From contig OZ025215.1 of NCBI GenBank assembly GCA_964019055.1, forward strand, positions 396,501 to 460,500: a DNA stretch of 64,000 bases, given 5' to 3'. This DNA comes from Anthopleura xanthogrammica. Its lineage: Eukaryota; Cnidaria; Anthozoa; Actiniaria; Actiniidae. Numbering within the stretch: position 1 is the stretch's first letter; every line of letters begins with the position of its first letter. Position numbers and translations under genes: made by a program. Below are positions 55,480 to 64,000 of the stretch, in pieces. The notes under the pieces are model-generated. The model did not search any database. It saw only the letters and a list, made by a program, of their open reading frames with translations, and was not told where the DNA came from.

Positions 55480-57703
55480 ATGGCGGCCAGAATGAGTGTT
55501 CACGTAATAACGATATTTTTTAAGTATTTTATTCCTTTTGCGGTATATTTTGAACCTTTTCCATATCTAGGTGTTATTGACTTGGTATTTTGTTATTTTA
55601 GAGGTTTTCTCGTTTTGCAAGATCGTTTCATTCCACGGCTAGAAGAGATTTTCTGATTCCCATGGTCATTGAATCAACCGTAAGTCATTTTTTTCCATTA
55701 TTTTGTAGAGGAACCTTGTTATTCAAAGATTGTTTATTATGTGTCTTTTGTTTAGGGTCGTGGTGAGAGAGCATATGATATCTTCTCAAGACTATTGAAA
55801 GAAAGGATTATCTGTATGATGGGCCCTGTAAGTACCTTCATCATTATCATTCATCATCATCATCACCACCACCACCTTAATGTTCATAACCACCATTATC
55901 ATTACCACCATTATCATCATCACCACCATCATCATATACATCATCATCATCATCGTCATCATGATATTTATCCAACAATGTTATTATCTGTTGTGTTTTA
56001 GGTGTCAGATGAGACATCAAGCCTTGTCATTGCCCAGTTATTATTCTTACAGTCTGAAAGTGCTAAGTTACCAATACACATGTATATCAACAGTCCAGGT
56101 ATTCTGCTCTATTGCTCTTGTGCACCTGGGGGGTACTTCAGGTCGTTTCATACGGTGATGCTCTGCCCGGACTCTCGACCCCTTACCCTTTTATATACCA
56201 AATTTCAGCAAAAGGTACCCCTTTTATATACCTTTGAAGAAAAGCTTCCCCTTTTTATACCAAAACTCACAAATTCCCACCCCTTTTCTATACTTGCGGC
56301 CTGAAAAAGGTACCCCTTTCGGGCGGAGCATCCCTGTATAGTCAATTATAGGGAGTACCCATTTGATCAATAGACCTCTTTAGCTTGGGTGGTTTGCTGT
56401 CCCATTTCAGACCATGTGTCATTCTCATGAGAATAAGATTCTTTGTTTGAGGTGTATCCATATTCATGTGTCTTTCACAACCATTAAACAAAGAAATGAT
56501 ACTCTAGGGAATGACACAGGGTTTAAAATGGGAAAACTTATGCCCAAGTCTTTTGGAAACATATCTCATATATTTAATATTATCATAATGCAATAATCTT
56601 CTAATAATTCTAAACATAGGTGGTGCTGTCACAGCAGGATTAGGGATATATGATACAATGCAAGTAAGTCAAGTTAGAATGATTAATAGTAATATATATC
56701 TAGTGTATTCTGCCTCCTGTCTTGGGGCCTGGGTAGTATGGGCTCACTTCAGTGATTACTGATTGTGCATTGTCATTGTTTTCTAGTATATTCAGCCTCC
56801 TATATCTACATGGTGTGTAGGCCAGGCATGTAGTATGGGCTCACTTCTTTTAACTGCTGGTACTCCAGGTTTAAGACATGCTTTACCTAACTCTAGGATT
56901 ATGGTTCATCAGCCTAGTGGAGGAGCTTATGTAAGTATACTGCAGTATACTCTAAAATAGAGCAGATTTCACATGAGTGTGGAAAGTCACAGCACAGGGC
57001 AGGGTTACGGTGCAGCACAGAGACAGCACCTAATGTCAAATGTTTTTATATAGACCATTTGCACTTGACATCACAGCAGCTCAATTTGGAGGACAAAACA
57101 TAAGATTTCAATCTCCTAAGAATTGGAAACTACTATTGTCTTGTCCTCCAAATTAAGCTGCATTCCAACAAGCTGCAAGGGGTCTATACTGCCCAGCACT
57201 GACACAGTCATGGTAAGGAGTGATCTCTGATGTAAGTTTTTTATATATATATATAAATTGCTCTACCATTGACAGGTGCCTAAATGAACAATCTAAGTTT
57301 CTCACTCATTCAGAAACCCCTCTGTTATCATCTCTTTAGTAATGTCATTGATACTTCTCACAGGGTCAAGCTACTGACATAGCTATTCAAGCTGAGGAAA
57401 TACTAAAAATGAAGAAATCTATAAATGAATTGTATGTGAAGCATACAGGACAAGATCTAAAGAAAATAGGTACATTGCTGATTTTTTTCAACATGCAGGA
57501 TTTACTGAAACTTGTTTTAATGTTAAATTTCTTCAAACTGTTGATGCTTTATTACATTTTTTCGTTGTTTTTCAGAGGAAATATTAGAAAGAGACAAGTT
57601 TATGTCTCCAGATGAGGCTAAGGAGTTTGGTTTAATTGATCGTGTACTTTCAAGTGCTCCTTCTTTTGATGAAATAAGAAAAGAGCAAGAAAAGAATGAC
57701 TAA
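55480..57703 (+). CDS. CLPP: Mitochondrial ATP-dependent Clp protease proteolytic subunit, eight exons
   Basis: Exons: 55480-55503, 55602-55679, 55756-55827, 56002-56098, 56620-56663, 56787-56930, 57364-57469 and 57576-57703, for 230 residues (human 277 with a longer presequence). The serine protease subunit of ClpXP degrades unfolded matrix proteins. Residues 1-28 are rich in Arg, Ser and Phe without acids until Asp24, a typical matrix-targeting presequence ([16 protein letters not shown]). The mature part starts near LIPMVIEST. The triad is complete: Ser121 in GQACSMGS, His146 in MVHQPSGG, Asp195 in ERDKFMSP. Their spacings of 25 and 49 residues equal those I recall for human ClpP (S153, H178, D227). 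One local change is GGAYGQATD where human has GGARGQATD. Exon 1 is tiny and its donor (CAC|GTAATA) is weak; it is supported by the frame and the presequence. Confidence 0.96.
55845..55970. repeat. CAT/CAC microsatellite in CLPP intron 3
   Basis: Imperfect CATCAT and CACCAC triplets; His-rich and Ile-rich readings are artefacts. Confidence 0.85.
56180..56362. mobile_element. TACCCTTTTATATACCAAAT element, uninterrupted copy, CLPP intron 4
   Basis: It contains CTTACCCTTTTATATACCAA, CAGCAAAAGGTACCCC and AAAGGTACCCCTTTCGGG, and ends TATAGGGAGTACCC. This is the reference for the interrupted copy at 47085-47580. Confidence 0.7.
56371..56556. mobile_element. TAGACCTCTTTAGCTTGGG MITE in CLPP intron 4
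   Basis: The left end is TAGACCTCTTTAGCTTGGG. Inner inverted words are CCCATTTCAGACC and the decayed GGGTTTAAAATGGG. The right end is degenerate (GCCCAAGTCTTTTGG). Confidence 0.75.
56960..57250. mobile_element. AGAGC...GAAAAGTCAC element split by a younger MITE, CLPP intron 6
   Basis: The left part (AGAGCAGATTTCACATGAGT, GGAAAGTCACAGCAC, TCAAATGTTTTTATA) and the right part (CCCAGCACTGACACAGTCAT) align with the continuous copy at 61716-61885. They are separated by the 136-base element at 57051-57186. Confidence 0.75.
57051..57186. mobile_element. GCAGCTCAATTTGGAGGACA MITE, complete copy 3
   Basis: It runs from TAGACCATTTGCACTTGACA to CAAGCTGCAAGGGGTCTA, 136 bases, and is flanked by TA on both sides. 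Inner arms are GCAGCTCAATTTGGAGGACA and TGTCCTCCAAATTAAGCTGC. A TA target duplication and palindromic structure fit a Tc1/mariner-type MITE. Confidence 0.85.
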
Positions 57704-57918
57704 ACTGGTACAAAACTGCACTTTGAACGTTTATAAAATGAAGATTCCAGTCACCATGAAAATTCCAGTCTTGAAACGATGTTATTGTATAGGGGACTCT
57801 CATAAAAGACTCAACATCATAACTTGAATGTACCTTCTGTGGCTTACATCTCATCAAGAAAACATGGCCTGTGCTAGGATGTGTCAAAATTTAAATGTAA
57901 ATTTGTATCTGCATTCAC

Positions 57919-57924
57919 AATAAA
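57919..57924 (+). terminator. Candidate CLPP polyadenylation signal
   Basis: AATAAA occurs 216 bases after the CLPP stop, in the short convergent interval before the SHOC1 3' end. Confidence 0.5.
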
Positions 57925-57961
57925 GTCACATCACTTTTTCGACCTGAAAATCTAAACTATA

Positions 57962-57967
57962 TTTAAT
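57962..57967 (-). terminator. Candidate SHOC1 polyadenylation signal
   Basis: On the minus strand ATTAAA lies about 50 bases after the SHOC1 stop codon. ATTAAA is the commonest variant hexamer. The two convergent 3' UTRs would then be very close or overlap. Confidence 0.35.
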
Positions 57968-58015
57968 TTAGAAATTGTGTCTGCACGTCCTTTAAAAGTT
58001 CGTCTTAAAAGGTTT

Positions 58016-61000
58016 TTACGAGAATGTTAGCTTCGTTTGTCCACCTTTAGATCCAGGAACTCGTTCATATGTTAGCTTTGGTCTCTTGGCAGGAACTTGA
58101 CTATCACTTATTGTCGAGAATATCGACAAATCATTGAAATAATCTGTGAAGTTACATAAGTAAATGTGGTTGAAATGCATATGAATGCAAAGTAGGAAGT
58201 TCAGTGGAAATGAAACGACGCGCAGTTCAGAGGGATTGCACTTCCAGGACAACGTTTTTTAGCATCAAACAAATTTTTTTTGCAGGGTGCCGTTAGGCAT
58301 GGCAGATGGCGTAAAGTCGATTTTTACAGCTCCAAAATCCGTTAACAGCCTTCGTTGAACTTACCATCAGGTGAAGGTTCAAGATGGGGTACTTCATGCT
58401 CCTTTAGTGCCTGTGATAACAAAAAGCACGTCCAGTGAAGGGCAGCGTTTGTTTTTCACGTTGTGAATGTATACTTTAACTTTACCTTTCTTTGACTGGT
58501 GTTCTTGATTGGTGTTGATCCAAACAGATCTTCAAACATTGGAAACTTATTTGTGGTTGTCCCTTGAGTTGCGTTGTCTTCTCTTCCCTTTGCACGGCGT
58601 AATGGCTGAGCTACACCAACATTAGTATTGATATTCAAGCGCGGTCTGTAATGACGTTGTTGGCTGGGAACAGAATATGATTTTAAAAGCAACTTCATTA
58701 GTCAATTATATAACCAGGTATAAAGCTTTTAAGTTGGAGTTCACTGAATGAAAAAAAGCACTTCCGGGTTCAAAACGAAAACCAGTTCTATAAAGATGTT
58801 TAATTAATAACAGGATTTGTTGTCCAGAGTTCTAATTGTTTCAGGTGGAGGTTAAATCATTGCGAACATTTTTGGCTTTATTTTAGAGGTTTTTGCGAGC
58901 AGTTTGACCCTAAATACGCCACAACTTAAAAACCCTATTAGAAAGAAAGACAACTGCACGGTCACGTTACTGATGTAAATTAAACCAAGGCACAAGGCTA
59001 TTGTCTTTCAACTGAAAAAAACTATCGAGAACCAGGGGCTGATCCAGGGGGTGTCTATTTGTGCTTTGGACAAGTAAATCTAAGTACAAATTAAATAAGT
59101 CAGATCACGATTATTGATGACGTCACTATATCGTCACTTTTTCCAACTTTCGGGATCCGTCCCTGAGAACATTATTCAAAAGAGTTTGGAAAAATTAATG
59201 TTATTTGTATATTTTTACCTAGTGTCAGGATCCTTGTGAAACAGGCTATTAACGCTAGTATTCCCCTTCACTTTTCCCTGAATATCTCCAAAGTAACTTG
59301 ATACCTGTTGACGGGGGTTTTCCCTCCAGTTTGATTCTGGTAAAACAAAGAGCGAATCTGAAGGGCCATGACGATATAGAATCGACCCTGGTACAGATTG
59401 CCTTGATTCAACAGCTTCAAGTAAACTACTCCTTGGCTTCGTAACGTATTGGTGTACATGGGTGTTGGGTTTGTTGTAGGAATCAGTTCTGCTGTCCAGC
59501 AGGTGGTCTAGTAAGCTTGGAACATTCTATGAAAAAACACTTTCCATGAATTCAAATAATAATGCAAAACACAGCTTAGTATCCTAAAAAAAGTTTGGCG
59601 AAGGTTTTGTTGCTTGCTGTATTCGCATACGTACCAAGCCCGAATTGCACTATGGGCGATGTGAATGCGATCAGCGAAAGGTCACAACAATATGGAACTT
59701 TTCCGAACTTTGTCTTTACGTTTTTGCGGCACAATTTCTTCTGTACTGACAATATTTACACATGAATGTTATACTAAAAGCTTGATAAACAACATGCAAC
59801 ATGCAACAAAATCTTCACCAAAATTTTTTTGCAATAGCTGTATATGGAAAAAGGTCTACATCAGGAGGGTGTTGCTTTGGCAACAGGCTTACACTGACCT
59901 CACTATGTTGCTGATGATACTCATGATACATTCTCTTCTTTGGGGCTCCTTGCTGCAGAGGTGTATCAGTGGTTCGCCTTGTGTGGAACATTGGAACTGA
60001 AGAACATGTTGTTCTTTGCTTGTTTAGTACTCTATCATCTTGTATTTCGATGTAATTACCATGGTTTGTTGTGTCTCGGTGTTGTCCATAGTATTCAGTT
60101 GTACTTGCATTTGAATTAGCTAACTCGGTTGGACGGTCCATTTGTAGGTCCTTTGTTCTGTCTGTCAATATACCTGACTGCCCATCATTGTATCTCAGGA
60201 AAGAATTCTGGTGGTGGTCATCAAAGTAGTTCTTCAACAAGCCTTCTTGTGCTTCTTGTTCTTCATCGTCGTGGTTCTCAGGAAACACCTCTCTTGAATA
60301 CTCCAGATGATGATGATGATTAGCACTATGATTATCTATGCTGATGCTATCTATGTCAACCCCATCATTCTCCATAGCAAGCCACAGTGAGTCATCACTA
60401 GTATAACTCTTCGGTGTATTGATGGCCTTGCTCGGTGTGTTATAAGCTGTAGGGTTGTTAGCTAGTTCAATAGACTCGTGGGTATCGATGTGTTCTGGTT
60501 CATCTGTTGTTTGACCATGTTGTGATGTTTCTGCGTTGGCTGAGAGTGGAGTATTGCCATGGTGATGGGGCTGGATCCTTACATTGGTTGCTGATGAGCT
60601 TGACTGACTTGTATAATAAAACATCTAAAGACAACAACAAGTTTGATCAATCAGGCACTGTGTTATGAGTTGCCTAAAGCTTTGGAATGACTTAAACGAC
60701 ATGCCCCAATGTTTAATTTTCAGGGGGGCATTCTCCCGAACCCTTAGATTAGCCCCCCCCCCCCCCCCAATACAAAGAAAAAAAGATCATATTTTCCAAC
60801 GCTCCTTCTGTCTTGAAAGCCCCGATACTTACTGTACGAATGTTGTCTGGTATCCAAGGACATGTTGCTTTCAATTCATCTAACGTCATGGTTAGTAATT
60901 GGGGTAAAGACGCTGCTGTCAGCATAACTTGCGCACTAAAGAAAATAATGATTCAAGTTATCCAATACAAGGAATCAAAATGTCACGAACAGTTAGAAAA

Positions 61001-64000
61001 GAGCTTCAATACAAGTTCAGTTTACCTGAAGGAGTTCATGCAAGGAAAAGACAGGAGAAATCTCTCATGCTTTGGAAAAAGAAATATTAAAAACAAATTA
61101 AGATTATATCCTGGTTCAAGGCTGCACCGTTGTGCGCAAAAGGCCATTATTACTTTGAAATAGCAAACGGAATTTATAAACACCAACAAGTACCAGGCAC
61201 AGTAAAAATGAAAGGAAACAATTCGACTCCACTATGCCATACCCCCCGAGACATCCGCCCACCTAAGGCGTCGTATGGACTTCGAACCTGACAGTACCTG
61301 GATAGCTGACCATTGAGACTTGCATGTCGGAATTGGATCCGTATTTTTCATTTGTCTTCGCTTTAATATTGACTATTTTTATTCTATACTATTATAGCAT
61401 GAACTTGTTTTACACGACATTGGATACTCACAAGACTCATTTCATCGGTCAGCCATTTCCTTTTAACCCATTCTTGTTGATCCCATGCTTTCGAGTCTTG
61501 TCTAGTCTGATCACCAATTCTACGAATCAGTACCGCGGTCTCTTCTGCTGTAGTAGAGTACAGGATCTCTAGCTTGAAGTCATTTTTAGTTTGTTTGAAG
61601 TGCGCTGCAGTAGCAAACAACATGGATAGATGGCTTGACACCTTGTTATTAATAGGTGTTTCCCTATCAAGTAAAATAAAAGTGGTAGTGGTAGTGGTAG
61701 TTAAGAGCGGCTGTCAGAGCATATTTCGTATGACTGTGAAAAGTCACGACACACGGCACGGTTACGGCCTGGCGTGGACACGAAACCGAATGTCGAATGT
61801 TTTCATACACAGCACGGCACTGACACGGTCACGGCAAGGCGCGGTCCGTACCGTAAGTTTTTCATAGTCATACAAAAATTGCTCTATATGATAATCACCA
61901 GTTGGTGTGGTACTTACATATTACCAGAAACGTCACAGCAGAGAATGACATAGCATGTCAAGCATTTGAGTGACAGCGACAGTACCAGGTCCTTCAGCTT
62001 TTCATATTCTGAAGGATCTCTTAGATCAGTCAGATCACTAATAACAATACAAGTCCTCTCATCTATCAGGATGTGTGGTTGTAAGTTCATCTTGTTGTGA
62101 CTGTCCTTTGTACTTTTAACCAGACAGGTATAATCTCTCTCGTAGATCATGATGTTGTGTCTGGCTTCCAGTAGATGCAGCAACCTAGTGTTTGTTACTA
62201 TCTTTTTGGAGCCTATAAAGATGTACTGGTCTTGGTTGTACATGGGTTGGCCACTACTTGTGTCAGTGGACTCTGAAACAATTGTTCGTCATTAAGTCAG
62301 TATATCATCAGTAACTAGCTCAAAATCTTAATCCAACCTTGTCACTTAGGTGAACCTTGGGCTTTATTCTTTTCCTTTTTTTGTTACTCATATCATATAT
62401 TTTGATAAAAATAAAGACAGTTATGACCAATTGGGAAGGTAGGGGTGTGGGAGGGGGAGAGGGAGAGGGGATAGGGATACACCGACCTACCCCTCTCCCC
62501 ACCGGTATCCTAACATCACTACTAACCTCTAAATAGACGAGGAAGAGGAAGTATTCGAGTTTAATGTCACACTAACCTTCACTGCTTGACTTGATGGTGT
62601 CTTTTCCTCCATGCTGTATCATAAGCGCAATATGCTCCCTCAGTGTTTCCATCGATCCAGGTTTGATGATACTAGTAGTTTTATGTTCGTATTCGATAAC
62701 AAAGCTGAACAAACACCACGGGAATTGCACCCCATTAACAGCCTCTGTACTCGCAACAACCACATCACCACTATCAAGTTCATCCAGATCAGATGTATCC
62801 ATTAATAAAGACACACGAATTCCACCAAAGGAAGAAATAATTTCCCTTAGTTCTTTGTACAGTTGGTCAGTATGTCGGTTAGCGATGATCAGTACTTTAC
62901 TATTATCACTAAATCTTTGATTCTCAGTTGTCCACTGCCTTATCGTGTCCAGGACTTTGGTTATCTTGGGGTGAAGGACGCTGTTTTGCTGGAACTTGAA
63001 GTGCGCGTTAAATAAATGTCTTCTGATGGATTCCAAAGCGTTTCCTATGTAGTCTACGTGCTTCTCGTGCATATAACTCAGGTGTGCTGAAGATGTAACA
63101 AGGAACCATCAAATACATCATCTCGTTCTATAACATGTTGTATTTAGATTATAGATACAAAGGGTCCACAAGAATTGGATACCCACTGTTGTGGTTCCCA
63201 ACCGTCTCACTGACTTTGCGACGGCGAAGACGTAAATTGTCGCCAACATTGTTTCAATGCAAGTTGCAGAGGGAATGTTTCTCGTATTACCACCCCGCGC
63301 GCAACAAATTTTCATTGTTGCAGAGAGTAGAAAGAGCTTCTACTTCTGCAACAAAGTCGCGCAACAAAATGTTGTGGTCGTACAGGGTAGTAATACGAGC
63401 AACATTCACTCTACAACTTGCAACGCAAAAATGTGGGCCGACAAGTTGCAAGTTTTTGATGTTAATATTTCCGCACCTTAAAAAAATGGTCTCTTCAATC
63501 CTTCCTTTTCCCGTATATCTATTCACTTTAGTCCTCACGCGGGTCCCATAACATTATATGTTCCATTATAAACTAAATCTCTGGAGCATATTCTACTGAG
63601 AAATCTTACCAAGAGCTACGCTCACTCCACAATGACTTAATAAATCCAGGGCACCAACAAGAGCGTGCAAGCAAATGGCTAGCTTGTAGGTTAGTTGGAG
63701 ATCTTGATCGTGGTCCACTGTCGTTGCCATGGATACCTCTAGTTGTTTTATGACAAATCTTGTGTAATCAGGAGTCAGATCTACCAGGTCTCGTTCTTGG
63801 TGGATAATTCCATTCTCTTTTAACCTCGCAAGGAATGGATGAATACTTGTGCTGAGGAAATCAATGATTTCTTGGAATTCGGGTGAAAGTTCCACGTTGA
63901 CCACTTTTCGCTTTACTTCTAGGAGTATTTTTTCTGTCTCTTGAGGAAGATACTTTAGATCACTAGCATCCACGCTTTTTTCATCTGAATTCTGCTTTTC
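58016..64000 (-). CDS. SHOC1: SHOC1/ZIP2-type meiotic crossover protein, 3' part (11 exons), 5' end outside the window
   Basis: Exons in transcript order: 63610-64000 (partial), 62577-63086, 61918-62272, 61432-61663, 61026-61069, 60833-60935, about 59893-60624, 59219-59526, 58663-58486, 58410-58365, 58143-58016. Phases agree throughout, giving about 1008 residues in the window. SHOC1 is an XPF-family protein that binds branched recombination intermediates with SPO16 and supports meiotic crossing-over. Exons 1-2 match the helicase-like part (…[20 protein letters not shown]). Exon 3 is the ERCC4-like domain ([20 protein letters not shown] … [11 protein letters not shown]). The catalytic ERK motif reads DERT, as in this non-nuclease family. 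Exons 5-6 form a helix-hairpin-helix region ([18 protein letters not shown]). A long Ser/His/Asn-rich tail follows, ending in [12 protein letters not shown]. The end of the 59893 exon could also be 59899. Confidence 0.88.
60753..60768. repeat. C16 homopolymer in a SHOC1 intron
   Basis: Sixteen consecutive C on the plus strand between the exons at 60833 and 60624; prone to sequencing error. Confidence 0.95.
61716..61885. mobile_element. AGAGC...GAAAAGTCAC palindromic element, uninterrupted copy
   Basis: The left end (CATATTTCGTATGACTGTGAA) and the right end (TTTTTCATAGTCATACAAAA) are inverted. The inside is rich in CACGGCACGG words. It lies in the SHOC1 intron between the exons ending at 61918 and starting at 61663. 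It shows what the split copy at 56960-57250 looked like before insertion. Confidence 0.75.
62430..62510. repeat. G-rich then C-rich purine/pyrimidine tract in a SHOC1 intron
   Basis: GGGAGGGGGAGAGGGAGAGG on the plus strand is followed after a short gap by CCTACCCCTCTCCCCACC. The two halves are roughly complementary and could form a hairpin, or the G half a quadruplex. Confidence 0.6.
63195..63480. mobile_element. Palindromic element with GTAATACGAGCAAC words, copy 2
   Basis: Shares TTGCAGAGAGTAGAAAGAGC, AAAGTCGCGCAACAA and GTAATACGAGCAACATTCAC with the copy at 37379-37656, in the same order. The ends are more decayed. It lies in a SHOC1 intron. Confidence 0.75.

Noticed and set aside
48940..57703. 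A functional lipid-stress operon of UGCG and CLPP
   Set aside because: Divergent orientation with a shared promoter is common in animals and the products act in different compartments; nothing beyond possible co-regulation is supported.

Overview
The window is animal nuclear DNA. It is AT-rich, its genes are split by short GT..AG introns, and it carries many short palindromic elements and minisatellites. The gene set (ELAV, calcyphosin, Tctex dynein light chains, N-sulfoglucosamine sulfohydrolase, SHOC1) is metazoan. The intron density and the repeat style fit a non-bilaterian such as a sea anemone or coral. That placement is inference; no ribosomal or mitochondrial marker is present.

Layout, left to right. 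A six-exon calcyphosin-like EF-hand gene lies at 1934-4370 (+). A single-exon class I glutamine amidotransferase of the gamma-glutamyl-peptidase type is at 5941-6681 (-). An intronless ELAV-type RNA-binding protein is at 10944-12044 (+). From 12.0 to 29.6 kb the sequence is gene-poor and AT-rich. It holds one unassigned candidate exon on the minus strand (about 19966-20232), a speculative two-exon candidate on the plus strand (20937-24221), a 59-bp satellite, a 0.6-kb foldback sequence and a 74-bp satellite. MTAP (29634-32431, -) and SGSH (32746-37236, +) are then head to head. Two SGSH introns are filled with minisatellites. Three intronless Tctex-type dynein light chain genes sit at 39362-39808 (-), 42181-42672 (+) and 44427-45098 (-). 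UGCG, ceramide glucosyltransferase (48940-55129, 12 exons, -), shares a 350-bp divergent promoter with mitochondrial CLPP (55480-57703, 8 exons, +). Last is the 3' part of SHOC1, a meiotic XPF-family crossover factor (58016-64000, -), which runs off the right edge.

The genes do not form one pathway. The window is a normal animal gene neighbourhood in which two divergent gene pairs probably share promoters. UGCG and SGSH both act on glycoconjugates but at opposite ends (synthesis and lysosomal breakdown), and I see no sign that this is more than coincidence. The less ordinary content is the set of intronless genes, a three-copy 13-bp-spaced ETS-type motif array in the UGCG/CLPP promoter, cleanly readable nested insertions of small palindromic elements, and satellite monomers found at two separate sites. 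I found no clearly undescribed multi-gene system.

Exon coordinates were read by eye from splice signals, reading-frame continuity and remembered family sequences. No alignment, transcript or database search was run.
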